A stretch of DNA of 64,000 nt from Frigoribacterium sp. CFBP 13712 (lineage in GTDB: Bacteria; Actinomycetota; Actinomycetes; Actinomycetales; Microbacteriaceae), in NCBI RefSeq assembly GCF_014842255.1, contig NZ_JACYVH010000001.1:275264-339263 (forward strand), given 5' to 3'. How positions within the stretch are numbered: the first letter of the stretch is position 1; each line of letters begins with the position of its first letter. Below are positions 1 through 8,635 of this stretch, one piece after another. The notes below the pieces were generated by a model. It made no database searches. It was not told the origin of the DNA and was given only the letters and a program-made list of their open reading frames with translations. Both the position numbers and the translations under genes were made by a program.

Positions 1-31
1 GGTGCTCCACGAAGGCCTCGACGTCGATCAT
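1..31 (-). CDS. Start of a probable tyrosine recombinase XerC (partial, cut by window edge)
   Basis: Only the first ten codons are visible, reading M-I-D-V-E-A-F-V-E-H from an ATG at 31 (an in-frame GTG lies at 34). XerC/XerD recombinases often begin with an acidic helix of this kind, and in related actinobacteria xerC follows dprA, which ends 53 bases upstream on the same strand. The assignment is inference from position plus a very short peptide. Any other gene beginning here would look the same. Confidence 0.4.
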   Translation of the reverse strand, partial: MIDVEAFVEH

Positions 32-84
32 CACGCCAGAGTAGTCACCCGGTCGAGAGCGGCGACCCTGCGCCCAGCCCTCGC

Positions 85-1323
85 TCACCCCGGGCGCCGT
101 CGCCGCCACCCTCCCGCCTCGCGCTCCACGAGACCGTCGAGCTCGAGCTCGGCGAGGACCTCGCGTGCGCGATCCGTCGACAAGCCGCTCGCGACCGCGA
201 CCTCGTCGGTGCTGCGATCGACGCGGGTGCTCAAGGCGTCACGGACGCGGAGTCGCTCGGGGTGCTCGCGTGGACCGGGGGCGGCGCCCGTCGGAACGGC
301 GCGCCCGGGCACGAGCTCGAGGACGTCGTCGACGGAGGTGATGCAGGCGCCGAGCCCCGAGCGGATCAGCGCGTGGCACCCCACCGACGACGGCGAGGTG
401 ATCGGACCGGGCACGGCCCCCACCGGCCGTCCGATGGCCTGGGCGTGTGCGGCGGTGTTCAGCGCACCAGACCGCCGACCGGCCTCGACCACGACGGACA
501 CGGCCGACAGCGTCGCGATCAGCCTGTTCCGCTGCAGGAACCGCCATTTGCTCGGCGTGCTGCCGCAGGGCGACTCGGAGACGAGGAGCCCCTTCTCGAC
601 CACCGACCTCAACAGCGTGTCGTGGCCGCTCGGATAGAAGCGGTCCACTCCCCCGGCCATGACGGCGACGGTGGGCCCCTCCGACACCAGCGCCGCGCGG
701 TGCGCCATCCCGTCGATGCCGTACGCGCCACCGGAGACGATCGTGAAGCCCCGGTCGCAGAGCGCGCTGCTGAGATCGGCCGCGACCTGCTCGCCGTAGG
801 CGGTCGACGCCCGACACCCCACGACGGCGATCGTCGACGCCACGGTCGGCAGGTCGGCCGAGCCTCGGAGCCAGAGCGCGGCCGGCGCATGGTCGCCCAG
901 ATCGTCGAGCACCACGGGCCATTCGTCGTCGCCGGGGACGACGAGTCGTAGCCCGATGGCCGTCGCCGCCCGGAACGACGACCGGATGCGGACGTCGTCG
1001 GTGCGCGGTTCCCACCGCGACAGCGCCCGGGCGATCCGCCGATCGGAGATCTCCTCCGGGTCGACTCCGGCCTGCCGAAGCGCCTGCCCGAGCAAGGACG
1101 GATCGCCTTCGGAGACGCGTCGGTCGACCGACTCGAGGACGACACGCAGGGCGACGGCCGCCCCGAGGACGCGCCGAGCGAGACCTCCCACGGCATCGCC
1201 CGGCTCGACGACTGCCGACCATGCGCCGAGGGCGAAGGCCTCCACCGCCCGTGCGCCGTCACGGCGGAGAGGCCCCACGACGGCGGCGAGATCCGAGCTC
1301 GAGGCCGTCAGCAGCTCGTTCAC
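85..1323 (-). CDS. dprA: DNA-processing protein DprA
   Basis: DprA binds incoming single-stranded DNA in the cytoplasm and loads RecA during natural transformation. It is also widespread in bacteria with no known competence. The 412-residue product has a long poorly conserved N-terminal part, then the Rossmann-like DprA core from about residue 160, including I-A-V-V-G-C-R-A-S near 165-172 and S-G-G-A-Y-G-I-D near 197-204. A short C-terminal winged-helix-like segment closes it. I chose the GTG at 1323 because it overlaps the comM stop as GTGA, so the two genes are probably translationally coupled. Upstream in-frame codons run far into comM and are unlikely starts. The family call is firm; a role in transformation here is inference. 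Confidence 0.93.
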   Translation of the reverse strand: MNELLTASSSDLAAVVGPLRRDGARAVEAFALGAWSAVVEPGDAVGGLARRVLGAAVALRVVLESVDRRVSEGDPSLLGQALRQAGVDPEEISDRRIARALSRWEPRTDDVRIRSSFRAATAIGLRLVVPGDDEWPVVLDDLGDHAPAALWLRGSADLPTVASTIAVVGCRASTAYGEQVAADLSSALCDRGFTIVSGGAYGIDGMAHRAALVSEGPTVAVMAGGVDRFYPSGHDTLLRSVVEKGLLVSESPCGSTPSKWRFLQRNRLIATLSAVSVVVEAGRRSGALNTAAHAQAIGRPVGAVPGPITSPSSVGCHALIRSGLGACITSVDDVLELVPGRAVPTGAAPGPREHPERLRVRDALSTRVDRSTDEVAVASGLSTDRAREVLAELELDGLVEREAGGWRRRRPG

Positions 1324-2861
1324 GACGATCTCCGGAGCGCGAGGGCGCCCAGCACGTGCGACCGTTCGGGCCGGTCGACGCCGTCGAGGTCGGCGAGGGT
1401 CCACGACACGCGGAGCACCCGGTCGTAGCCGCGCATGGTGAGCGCCCCGGTCTCGAGGGCGTGGTCGGCGGGCAGACTCACGGCGACCGGCAGGCGGTTG
1501 TCGCGCTCGCGCAGCCAGACGCCGGGCACCTCGGAGTTCAGCCGCCACGGGGTCGACGCGAGACGGTCGGCCGTCCGCGCCCGCGCCTCCTCGACTCGTC
1601 GCCTCGCTTCGGCCGTCGACGGTCGGACGGACTGCTCGGACAGTCGGAAGGCCGCCGAGCCGATCCGGGCGACCCTCAGCTGGAGATCGATGCGATCCAC
1701 GAGAGGACCGGACAGCTTCGCCAGATACCTGCGACGGTGATGCGGCGAGCACTCGCAGCGGCCGTCTCGTGCTCCGTACTGCCCGCACGGGCAGGGATTG
1801 GCCGCCGCGACCAGCTGGAACCGCGCGGGGAACCGCGCGACGGCTCGAGCACGGTGGATCACCGCCTCGCCGGACTCGAGCGGTTGACGCAGGCAGTCGA
1901 GCACCGTCCGCGAGAATTCGGGTGCCTCGTCGAGGAACAGCACGCCCCGTGTCGCACGGGAGGCGGCGCCTGGGCGGATGATGCCGCTGCCGCCCCCGAT
2001 GAGGGACGCCGCGCTGCAGGTGTGATGCGGGCTCTCGAAGGGCGGACGACGGTCGAGCGCGCCGTCGACGGGCCGTCCGGCCAGCGACCGCACACTGCCG
2101 ACCTCGAGCGCGGCGTCGAGGTCGAGATCGGGCAGGATGCCGGGCAGCCGCGCCGCCAGCATCGTCTTGCCCGCCCCCGGCGGACCCACCATCAGGAGGT
2201 GGTGCCCACCGGCCGCCGCCACGATCAGCGCCTGCACCGCGTCGGAGTTGCCGACGACGTCGGCGAGGTCGGGTCGCGGGCCGTCGACGGCCGACGCGAG
2301 TCCGATCGGACGCGGTCGCACGATCGCCTCCACCGGCTCGGGGGTCAGATCGGCGCCGTGCCAGATGGCCGCCTCGCGGAGACTCGCCGCCGGGACGATG
2401 CGGATCCCCGGGACGAGCCCGGCCTCGGCGGCGTTGTCGCTCGGCACCATGACCGTCTCGGCCCCTGCCCGACGCGCCGCCAGCACCGCCGGCAGGACGC
2501 CGTCGACGGGTCGGAGTCTGCCGTCGAGACCGAGCTCACCGAGATGGACGATGCGCCCGACCGACACCGCCGAGACGAGGTCGGCCGCAGCGAGGGCCGC
2601 CATCGCGATCGCCAGATCGAACGACGAGCCCTGTTTGGGCAGCGACGCCGGCGAGAGGTTGACCGTCAGCTTGCGGGTCGGCAGAGCGCAGCCCGTGTTC
2701 GTGGCGGCGGCCCGCACCCGGTCGCGCGCCTCGCCGAGCGACGTGTCGGGCAACCCGATGATCATGAAGGCCGGCAGCCCCTGCCCCATGTCTGCCTCGA
2801 CCTCGACCAGAGCGCCCTCGAGCCCCAGCAGCGAGACCGCCCGCGTGCGACCGATGCTCAT
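1320..2861 (-). CDS. comM: ComM/YifB-type Mg-chelatase-like AAA+ ATPase
   Basis: The 513-residue product matches the usual length of this family. ComM of Haemophilus and Vibrio is a hexameric helicase-like motor that promotes branch migration during natural transformation. Visible features are the N-terminal Lon-protease-like fold (V-N-L-S-P-A-S-L-P-K near residue 60), the P-loop G-P-P-G-A-G-K-T, a Walker B G-V-L-F-L-D-E-A-P-E-F, and the C-terminal magnesium-chelatase domain with a Cys-containing N-P-C-P-C-G segment. The ATG at 2861 overlaps the yraN stop as ATGA, and the stop overlaps dprA. The yraN-comM-dprA order is conserved in actinobacteria. Family assignment is firm; the transformation role is extrapolated from other species. 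Confidence 0.93.
   Translation of the reverse strand: MSIGRTRAVSLLGLEGALVEVEADMGQGLPAFMIIGLPDTSLGEARDRVRAAATNTGCALPTRKLTVNLSPASLPKQGSSFDLAIAMAALAAADLVSAVSVGRIVHLGELGLDGRLRPVDGVLPAVLAARRAGAETVMVPSDNAAEAGLVPGIRIVPAASLREAAIWHGADLTPEPVEAIVRPRPIGLASAVDGPRPDLADVVGNSDAVQALIVAAAGGHHLLMVGPPGAGKTMLAARLPGILPDLDLDAALEVGSVRSLAGRPVDGALDRRPPFESPHHTCSAASLIGGGSGIIRPGAASRATRGVLFLDEAPEFSRTVLDCLRQPLESGEAVIHRARAVARFPARFQLVAAANPCPCGQYGARDGRCECSPHHRRRYLAKLSGPLVDRIDLQLRVARIGSAAFRLSEQSVRPSTAEARRRVEEARARTADRLASTPWRLNSEVPGVWLRERDNRLPVAVSLPADHALETGALTMRGYDRVLRVSWTLADLDGVDRPERSHVLGALALRRSS
1582..1593 (-). repeat. Copy of the CGAGGAGGCGCG word inside comM
   Basis: The exact 12-mer reads on the minus strand, the coding strand here, in the frame Glu-Glu-Ala-Arg within a helical C-terminal part of ComM. 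The preceding base is T, so the full 14-mer is not conserved. It belongs to the 17-copy dispersed family described in the findings. Confidence 0.8.
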
Positions 2862-3220
2862 GCGCCCGCCCCACGCACGTGGTCGATGCGCTCGTGGCCC
2901 TGGCACCTCTCGATCGTGATGCCGACGACGTCGATCCGCAGGCCGCGGCCCCGCCCGGGATTCGCTCGCGTCCACGCCGCGGCCAACCGCCGGAGCCGTG
3001 CCAGCTTCGACGCCGTGACCGACTCGAGGGCGTGGCCGTAGCCCGTGCCCGACCGGGTCTTCACCTCGATCACCACCACGTCGTCGCCGTCGAGGGCCAC
3101 GAGATCGATCTCGCCCTCGCGGCACCGCCAGTTCTTGTCGACGACGCGCATGCCCTGCGCCTCGACCCACTCGGCGGCCACGTCTTCGCCGCGCCGCCCC
3201 AGATCATCCTTCTTCGCCAT
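2858..3220 (-). CDS. YraN family (UPF0102) endonuclease-like protein
   Basis: This 120-residue protein has the UPF0102 signature: G-E-D-V-A-A-E-W near the N terminus, then N-W-R-C-R-E-G-E-I-D-L-V and V-V-V-I-E-V-K-T-R. Together these give the D...E-x-K active-site geometry of Holliday-junction-resolvase-like nucleases. No biochemical role is settled for the family, although its constant linkage to dprA, comM and rnhB suggests DNA processing. It is the first gene of a coupled trio, its stop overlapping comM. About 115 non-coding bases separate it from DUF2469 upstream. Confidence 0.9.
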   Translation of the reverse strand: MAKKDDLGRRGEDVAAEWVEAQGMRVVDKNWRCREGEIDLVALDGDDVVVIEVKTRSGTGYGHALESVTASKLARLRRLAAAWTRANPGRGRGLRIDVVGITIERCQGHERIDHVRGAGA

Positions 3221-3335
3221 ATCGGCCTCCTCGACGAGAAGCGTCGCGGAGGCCGGCTCGGCTCAGGCGCCGTGCGGAGCGGAGTGTGGAGCGATGCGCG
3301 CCCCGACCGACCGGGGAGGGATCAGCTGACGGGTC

Positions 3336-3659
3336 TCACTCGTCGAGCGCGAGCTCTTTCGGCAGCTCGAGATCGCGGGCCGTCAGCTCTTCGACGTTGA
3401 CGTCTTTGAAGGTCAGCACACGCACCGACTTCACGAAGCGATCGGACCGGTAGACGTCCCATACCCAGACGTCGGTCATGCTCAGCTCGAAGTAGAAGTC
3501 GTGCTCGGTGTCGCGGCGGACGAGTTCGACCTCGTTCGCCAGGTAGAACCGTCGCTCCGTCTCGACGACGTAGCGGAACTGCGACACCACGTCGCGGTAC
3601 TCGCGGTACAGCGCGAGCTCGACCTCGCGGTCGTAGTCTTCGAACTCGTCTTCGTCCAT
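3336..3659 (-). CDS. DUF2469 family protein
   Basis: A 107-residue acidic protein that I recognise as DUF2469, found almost only in actinobacteria between rnhB and yraN. The N-terminal half is rich in Glu, Asp, Tyr and Arg (E-D-Y-D-R-E-V-E-L-A-L-Y). The C-terminal half carries a conserved aromatic stretch around V-W-V-W-D-V-Y-R. There is no signal peptide or membrane segment, so it should be cytoplasmic. Its function is unknown. It begins 58 bases after the end of rnhB and is probably in the same transcript. Confidence 0.9.
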   Translation of the reverse strand: MDEDEFEDYDREVELALYREYRDVVSQFRYVVETERRFYLANEVELVRRDTEHDFYFELSMTDVWVWDVYRSDRFVKSVRVLTFKDVNVEELTARDLELPKELALDE

Positions 3660-3717
3660 CGAGAAGACATCCTACGCGGAGCGCGAGAGGGTGTCGGGCA
3701 CGACGGACGCCCGAGCG

Positions 3718-4353
3718 TCAGTGCAGCCAGGTCAGGCGATGCAGGGGCGACGGCCCCAGCTCGGCCAGCGCGCCGAAGTGCGAAGACGACCCGTACCCCT
3801 TGTTGCCCGACCAGCCGTAACCGGGGTGCTGGACGTCGGCCTCGATCATCAGGCGGTCGCGTTCGACCTTCGCGATGACCGACGCGGCGGCCACGGAAGC
3901 GCAGTCCCGATCGGCCTTGACGCGCGTGGTGATGCGCGGCGGGGTCGCCAGCTGCGGCGAGAGGTAGTCGTGGTTGCCGTCGAGGACGACCACGGAGCGC
4001 ATGATGCCCACCCCCTGGTGATGCAGGGCCGTGAGGGCACGCCGGCCCGCCAGGCCGAGTGCGGCGACGATGCCGATCTCGTCGACCTCGTGGGCCTCGG
4101 CGAACCCGACCGCGTGATGCGACACCCAGGCCGTCGCCACGGGGTAGAGCGCTTCGCGGCGCTTCTCTGAGAGCAGCTTCGAGTCGCGGAGGCCGGTCGG
4201 CATCTCGATGCACCCGACGGGCACGGCGCCCAGGCCGACGGCCACCGGCCCCGCGATCGCGCCCCGACCCACCTCGTCGCAGCCGATGACCCACTCCGCG
4301 CCGGCGGCGTGCAGCTCGCGCTCGACGTCGAGGGTCGGATCGACGACGACCAT
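3718..4353 (-). CDS. rnhB: Ribonuclease HII
   Basis: RNase HII removes ribonucleotides from RNA-DNA hybrids and starts ribonucleotide excision repair. The 211-residue protein shows the defining G-C-D-E-V-G-R-G-A-I-A-G-P near residue 25, holding the first catalytic Asp-Glu pair. Further on come V-V-L-D-G-N-H-D-Y with another catalytic Asp, and K-A-D-R-D-C-A-S-V-A-A-A-S-V-I-A-K. The ATG at 4353 overlaps the lepB stop as TGATG, which decides this start over longer upstream options that run into lepB. Confidence 0.95.
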   Translation of the reverse strand: MVVVDPTLDVERELHAAGAEWVIGCDEVGRGAIAGPVAVGLGAVPVGCIEMPTGLRDSKLLSEKRREALYPVATAWVSHHAVGFAEAHEVDEIGIVAALGLAGRRALTALHHQGVGIMRSVVVLDGNHDYLSPQLATPPRITTRVKADRDCASVAAASVIAKVERDRLMIEADVQHPGYGWSGNKGYGSSSHFGALAELGPSPLHRLTWLH

Positions 4354-5114
4354 CAGTCGCCCTCGCCCTCGCGCTCGATGCCGCGGAACACCTCGGGGTG
4401 GTCGTCGAGCCACTGCCAGCGGGTGTACGGCCAGCTGACGACGAAGGCCCGCCCCACGACGTCGCTCATCGGGACGAAGCCCTCGCTCGGCGTCGAGCCG
4501 TTGTAGCGGCTGTCTTTCGAGTTGTAGCGGTTGTCGCCCATCACCCAGAGCGAGTCGGCCGGCACCGTCACCGAGAAGTCGTCGCCCGATACCCGCGTCT
4601 CGCCGGGCGGGAGGAGGACGTACGGCTCGGTGAGCGGGACGCCGTTGACGGTCATCTGGCCGAAGTCGTTGCAGCAGGCGACGGTGTCGCCCGGCAGCCC
4701 GATGACCCGCTTGATCAGGTGGTCGTTGCTGTCTCGCGTGCCGAGACCGACCTGGGTGAGGAACCACGCGAGACCGTCGGCGACCGGATTGCCCGAACCC
4801 GTCGTGACCGGGGCGGTGCCGTCGAGCCAGCCACCCGGATCGGTGAACACCACGACGTCGCCGCGCTGGACGTCGACGACGTCGGGGACGAGCTCGTTGA
4901 CGATGATGCGATCGTCGATCTGCAGCGTGTTCTCCATCGACCCGGAGGGGATGTAGAACGAGCGGATCAGGAACGTCTTGACCAGGAACGAGATCAGCAG
5001 CGCCGCGAGGAAGATCACGAGGATGTCGCGGAGGAACACGCCGAAGCCCCGAGGGCGGTCGTCGTCTCGCGTGGGTCGCAGACGGTGCCGATGTGAAGAT
5101 GTCTTGTTTGTCAT
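4353..5114 (-). CDS. lepB: Signal peptidase I
   Basis: Type I signal peptidase cleaves Sec and Tat signal peptides outside the membrane. The 253-residue protein has a charged cytoplasmic N-terminus, one transmembrane helix at about residues 30-50, and then the catalytic serine in S-G-S-M-E-N-T-L (Ser59). The catalytic lysine lies in K-R-V-I-G-L-P-G-D (Lys135), and box E is G-D-N-R-Y-N-S-K-D-S-R. The ATG at 5114 gives a normal N-terminus, but the only Shine-Dalgarno-like bases upstream lie inside the strong hairpin at 5122-5160, so initiation may be structure-dependent. It sits between rplS and rnhB, the usual actinobacterial place. Confidence 0.94.
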   Translation of the reverse strand: MTNKTSSHRHRLRPTRDDDRPRGFGVFLRDILVIFLAALLISFLVKTFLIRSFYIPSGSMENTLQIDDRIIVNELVPDVVDVQRGDVVVFTDPGGWLDGTAPVTTGSGNPVADGLAWFLTQVGLGTRDSNDHLIKRVIGLPGDTVACCNDFGQMTVNGVPLTEPYVLLPPGETRVSGDDFSVTVPADSLWVMGDNRYNSKDSRYNGSTPSEGFVPMSDVVGRAFVVSWPYTRWQWLDDHPEVFRGIEREGEGD

Positions 5115-5121
5115 TTAACCG

Positions 5122-5160
5122 CCCGAGCTCCCCGCCATCGTATACGGCGGGGAGCTCGGG
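5122..5160 (-). terminator. 15-bp perfect hairpin between rplS and lepB
   Basis: The arms 5122-5136 and 5146-5160 are exact reverse complements of 15 bases each, around a nine-base loop. No U-run follows on the minus strand, and the stem ends only seven bases before the lepB ATG. It could be a U-less terminator or processing site after rplS, or a structure that hides the GGGGAG ribosome-binding stretch of lepB. The sequence alone does not decide. Confidence 0.7.
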
Positions 5161-5177
5161 AGGGATCTAGGAGGCGA

Positions 5178-5525
5178 TCAGCGGTCGCGCTTCTCCTTGA
5201 TCTTGGCCTTCTTGCCGCGCAGCTCGCGCAGGTAGTAGAGCTTGGCGCGGCGGACGTCGCCACGGCTGACGATCTCGATGTGGTCGATGACCGGCGAGTG
5301 GACGGGGAACGTGCGCTCGACACCGACCTGGAAGCTGACCTTGCGGACCGTGAAGGTCTCGCGGACGCCCTCGTTCTGCTTGCCGATGACGACACCCTGG
5401 AAGACCTGGACACGCGAGCGCGTGCCTTCGATGATGTTCACGTGCACCTTGACGGTGTCGCCGGCACGGAAGTCGGGGACGTCCGTACGGAGGCTGGCGG
5501 AGTCAACCGCGTCGAGGATGTGCAT
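5178..5525 (-). CDS. rplS: 50S ribosomal protein L19
   Basis: L19 lies at the 30S-50S interface. The 115-residue product has the family pattern: [11 protein letters not shown] near residue 20, then [11 protein letters not shown], the [14 protein letters not shown] segment, and a basic tail ending K-K-A-K-I-K-E-K-R. The ATG at 5525 was chosen because the protein then begins M-H-I-L-D-A-V-D, as L19 proteins do. A longer reading of the frame adds a non-homologous extension. A purine-rich stretch precedes this ATG. Confidence 0.96.
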   Translation of the reverse strand: MHILDAVDSASLRTDVPDFRAGDTVKVHVNIIEGTRSRVQVFQGVVIGKQNEGVRETFTVRKVSFQVGVERTFPVHSPVIDHIEIVSRGDVRRAKLYYLRELRGKKAKIKEKRDR

Positions 5526-5696
5526 AGTCGTTCGCTCTCTGCAACCGCCACAGGTCGACTGCCGTTCGTGGTGGGAGACCACCGATTCGTGATGAAGAGG
5601 ATGTGCGCTGAGATGGCAGACTCCCCTGTGGCAGAGTCGTGCGCAGGCACAAAGATCAAGTGTGCCACAGGCCGAAGCCCAGCCGCTACCGCCGGG

Positions 5697-6320
5697 TCAT
5701 GCGTCGGAGCGGCGAGCGTCGCCTTCGCCCCGGGGTTCGATGCGGATCACCGGGCCGTCGCCGCGGGCCGGACCGCGCATCCCGCTGGTGGCCGACGGGC
5801 GATTACCGGCCGCCCCGGCCTGCGCGACCCCGAGACCGGCGACGCGGTCGAGGTCGGCCATCGACGCGGCCACCCGCTCACCGGTCTCGCGCAGGAGCTG
5901 CCACACCCCAGATGCCACGAGACCGATCACCGACGCGATCGTGACGACGGCCGAGAGAGCGAAGAGCGCGGTCGACAGATCGAGACCGCTGCCCGCCACC
6001 GCGGTGAACGCCGACGCGGCCCGCGACCCTGCCGAGCTGTCGACCAGGAAGAACCCCAGCGCGAGCTGTGCGACCCAGGCGGTGCCGAGCAGACCGGCGT
6101 CGAGCCACGAGACGGCACGGCCGGTCCGCACGCTGCGCCGGGCCACGACGAGACCAGCGGCGACCACCTGACCCACGAAGAGCAGGGGCACCAGGAAGAC
6201 CTGGCCGACGAACTGGAGCCCGAGAGGCACGCCGAAGAAGGCGCGACCGAACATGACCCAGAGGGGCAGGGCGAACACCAGAGGCCAGAGGAGGCGGAAG
6301 AGGACGCGGCGTGCCGTCAT
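5697..6320 (-). CDS. Four-helix membrane protein, function unknown
   Basis: I do not recognise a named family. From the ATG at 6320 the product is 207 residues with four strongly hydrophobic segments, at about residues 5-30, 35-55, 75-100 and 115-145. The C-terminal tail of about 50 residues is hydrophilic and Gly/Arg rich and is probably cytoplasmic. The start was moved inward because the upstream in-frame codons lack the hydrophobic pattern. It lies on the same strand between trmD and rplS, with 80 and 171 bases to its neighbours, so it may have its own promoter. Confidence 0.7.
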   Translation of the reverse strand: MTARRVLFRLLWPLVFALPLWVMFGRAFFGVPLGLQFVGQVFLVPLLFVGQVVAAGLVVARRSVRTGRAVSWLDAGLLGTAWVAQLALGFFLVDSSAGSRAASAFTAVAGSGLDLSTALFALSAVVTIASVIGLVASGVWQLLRETGERVAASMADLDRVAGLGVAQAGAAGNRPSATSGMRGPARGDGPVIRIEPRGEGDARRSDA

Positions 6321-6400
6321 GCAGACAGAGTACGGAAGCAGGGTGGGCAACTCCTGCATCGCGTCGGCGGATGGACGCCCGCGAGTCGCTCCGACGTGCG

Positions 6401-7093
6401 TCAGTCGATCAGATCGGGGCGGACCCGTCGGGTCCGCTCGATCTGCTGCTCATGCCGCCAGGAGGCGATCGCCCCGTGGTTGCCGCTGAGGAGCACCGGA
6501 GGCACGTCGAGACCCCGCCACGACGACGGCTTCGTGTAGCTGGGGTACTCGAGGAGTCCGTTCTCGTGGCTCTCCTCCGTCAGGCTGGCGGGGTTGCCGA
6601 CCATGCCCGGGACGAGACGGCCGATGGCCTCGATCATCGCGACGACGGCGACCTCGCCGCCGTTCAGCACGTAGTCGCCGAGACTGATCTCGCGGACGGT
6701 GACGCGGGTCGCCGCGTGGTCGACGACCCGCTGGTCGATGCCCTCGTAGCGACCGCACGTGAAGACGAGGTGCTGCTCGAGCGCCAGCTCTCTCGCCACC
6801 GCCTGCGTGAACGGGGTGCCCGCCGGGGAGGGGACGATCATGGTCGTCGTCTCGGGAGCGGAGTCGTCGCCGAAGACGTGGTCGAGCGCCTCGCCCCAGG
6901 GCTCGGGACGCATGACCATCCCGGCGCCCCCGCCGTAGGGGGTGTCGTCGACGGTGCGGTGCCGATCGTGCGCGAAATCGCGCAGATCGTGCACCGACAC
7001 GTCGAGCAGCTTCTGCTGACGGGCCTTGCCGAGCAACGAGATGTCGAGCACCCCGAAGAACTCGGGGAAGATCGACACGATGTCGATGCGCAC
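6401..7093 (-). CDS. trmD: tRNA (guanine-N1)-methyltransferase
   Basis: TrmD methylates G37 of tRNAs that read CUN, CCN and CGG codons, preventing +1 frameshifting. The 230-residue product has the trefoil-knot SAM site: [15 protein letters not shown] and then [12 protein letters not shown]. The N-terminus [13 protein letters not shown] is typical. The GTG at 7093 lies two bases after the rimM stop, giving a tightly packed rpsP-KH-rimM-trmD operon. Confidence 0.96.
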   Translation of the reverse strand: MRIDIVSIFPEFFGVLDISLLGKARQQKLLDVSVHDLRDFAHDRHRTVDDTPYGGGAGMVMRPEPWGEALDHVFGDDSAPETTTMIVPSPAGTPFTQAVARELALEQHLVFTCGRYEGIDQRVVDHAATRVTVREISLGDYVLNGGEVAVVAMIEAIGRLVPGMVGNPASLTEESHENGLLEYPSYTKPSSWRGLDVPPVLLSGNHGAIASWRHEQQIERTRRVRPDLID

Positions 7094-7095
7094 GG

Positions 7096-7674
7096 TCAGA
7101 CCTCGTCGGTCGGCTGCGTGTCGCCGTCGGTGTCGACGAGTTCTTCGAAGAGCCCCGCAGGAGGCGTCACGACGACGACCCCGGCGTCGATGTCGACCGA
7201 CGGCACCAGAGCGGAGACGAACGGCACGAGCACCTCGCCCGTCGGAGTGGCGACGGCCAGGAGGTCTTGGGCGGGGAGGTGGTCGATGCGGGCCACGGTG
7301 CCGACCTGGACGCCGTCGCGCTCGACCCGGAGACCGATCAGCTGGTGGTGGTACCAGGCATCGTCTTCTTCGGGGAGCTGGGCGAGATCCTGGTCGACCC
7401 AGAGGATCGCCTTGACCAGCGACTCGGCGCCGGTGCGGTCGGCGACACCCTCGAAGAACCCGACGGGGTGGCCGTTGTACCAGCGCAGTTCGGCGAGGGT
7501 CAGGGTCTTGCCGTGCCATTCGCTGGTCTCGGGGACCTGGAGGGTGAACTCGGCACCCGGCACGAATCGCGTCTCAGGGGTGTCGGTGAACAGCTCGAGC
7601 TTGAGGGCGCCCTTCAAGCCGTGCGGCTTGGTCAGTCGCCCGACCCTCAGCTGGGTGGTCTCTTCGGTGCTCAC
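7096..7674 (-). CDS. rimM: 16S rRNA processing protein RimM
   Basis: RimM binds S19 and assists maturation of the 30S head. At 192 residues it is somewhat longer than usual because of an acidic C-terminal tail. The N-terminal beta-barrel starts [17 protein letters not shown], and the PRC-barrel domain follows from about residue 105 (L-I-G-L-R-V-E-R). It begins three bases after the KH gene and stops two bases before trmD, so it is co-transcribed with both. Confidence 0.95.
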   Translation of the reverse strand: MSTEETTQLRVGRLTKPHGLKGALKLELFTDTPETRFVPGAEFTLQVPETSEWHGKTLTLAELRWYNGHPVGFFEGVADRTGAESLVKAILWVDQDLAQLPEEDDAWYHHQLIGLRVERDGVQVGTVARIDHLPAQDLLAVATPTGEVLVPFVSALVPSVDIDAGVVVVTPPAGLFEELVDTDGDTQPTDEV

Positions 7675-7677
7675 GGC

Positions 7678-7914
7678 TCAGACGTCACCGTCGACGACGT
7701 CCACCCGGACGCGCTTGCCGTCGGCCAGAGCCGTGACGAGCGTGCGCAGAGCCTTCGCGGTTCGACCGGCGCGACCGATCACGCGACCGAGGTCGTCGGG
7801 ATGCACGTGCACCTCGAGCACCTCGCCGCGAGGCGAGGTCGAGGCCACGACCTGCACCTCGCCCGGGTGATCGACGATCCCCCGGACGAGGTGTTCGAGT
7901 GCAGGTGCGAGCAC
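7678..7914 (-). CDS. KH-domain RNA-binding protein (KhpA type)
   Basis: A 78-residue single KH-domain protein with the RNA-contacting loop G-R-V-I-G-R-A-G-R-T-A in the middle. It corresponds to the small KH protein constantly found between rpsP and rimM in Gram-positive bacteria. KhpA of pneumococcus and lactobacilli binds small RNAs and affects cell division; whether that holds here is not shown by sequence. It begins three bases after the rpsP stop. Confidence 0.92.
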   Translation of the reverse strand: MLAPALEHLVRGIVDHPGEVQVVASTSPRGEVLEVHVHPDDLGRVIGRAGRTAKALRTLVTALADGKRVRVDVVDGDV

Positions 7915-7917
7915 TGA

Positions 7918-8334
7918 CTACGCCTCGGTGGTCTCGGCGTCGTCGGCAGGGGCCTCGGCCGGAGCCTCGGCCTTGGCGGGCTTCTCCGACTTGGGGACGA
8001 GGACCGGCTTCTTCTTCTCGTCGGCGACGAAGGCCTCTTTCGGAGCCTTGGTCTTGACGGTGCTGACGGCGTCGGCGTCGCCCTGGAACTTGCCCCAGTC
8101 GCCCGTGAGCTTCAGCAGCGCGGCGACCTGCTCGGTCGGCTGCGCGCCGACGCCGAGCCAGTACTGCGCGCGGTCCGACTCGACCTCGATGAACGAGGGC
8201 TCTTCGGTGGGGTGGTACTTGCCGATCTCCTCGATCACGCGACCGTCGCGCTTGGTGCGCGAGTCGGCGACGACGATGCGGTAGTAGGGGGCACGGATCT
8301 TGCCCATACGCTTGAGACGGATCTTGACAGCCAC
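7918..8334 (-). CDS. rpsP: 30S ribosomal protein S16
   Basis: S16 is an early-assembling 30S protein. Residues 1-85 are a normal S16 ([27 protein letters not shown]). They are followed by a tail of about 50 residues rich in Ala, Glu, Lys and Pro, common in actinobacterial S16. Start is the GTG at 8334, with AGGAGA a few bases ahead. It heads the rpsP-KH-rimM-trmD operon. Confidence 0.96.
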   Translation of the reverse strand: MAVKIRLKRMGKIRAPYYRIVVADSRTKRDGRVIEEIGKYHPTEEPSFIEVESDRAQYWLGVGAQPTEQVAALLKLTGDWGKFQGDADAVSTVKTKAPKEAFVADEKKKPVLVPKSEKPAKAEAPAEAPADDAETTEA

Positions 8335-8635
8335 AATTCTCCTGTGTGATGTGATGTGGGCGAGTTGCTAGCCGTGAGCGTGGGGGCACACTCGGCTCGA
8401 AAGCTCTGATGGGGTCTGATCGGCCGCCTGATTAGAGGGTCGGGCGGACGGAGACTCGACCCACCATTGTTGCAGAAGAACGACGCGATCCACCAATTCT
8501 CGGTGATCGGGTTTCACGGCGCGTCCCTGCGTGACGGCGGAGCGCCTCCTGCGGTCTCCCGACCGGCTCGGCTGGCAGGATGGACGCCGCGCGCGACACC
8601 GGACGCCCGCGGCGGACCGACGGAGGGCCTCGAGC
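8335..8635. other. Divergent intergenic region between rpsP and the ligase gene
   Basis: About 300 bases without a gene between two divergently transcribed genes. It must carry the rpsP operon promoter (minus) and the promoter of the ligase gene (plus). I could not pick a convincing pair of -35 and -10 boxes on either strand. A one-mismatch relative of the dispersed GC-rich word lies near 8545, and an AGGAG-type ribosome-binding stretch lies near 8622 ahead of the plus-strand start. Confidence 0.6.
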
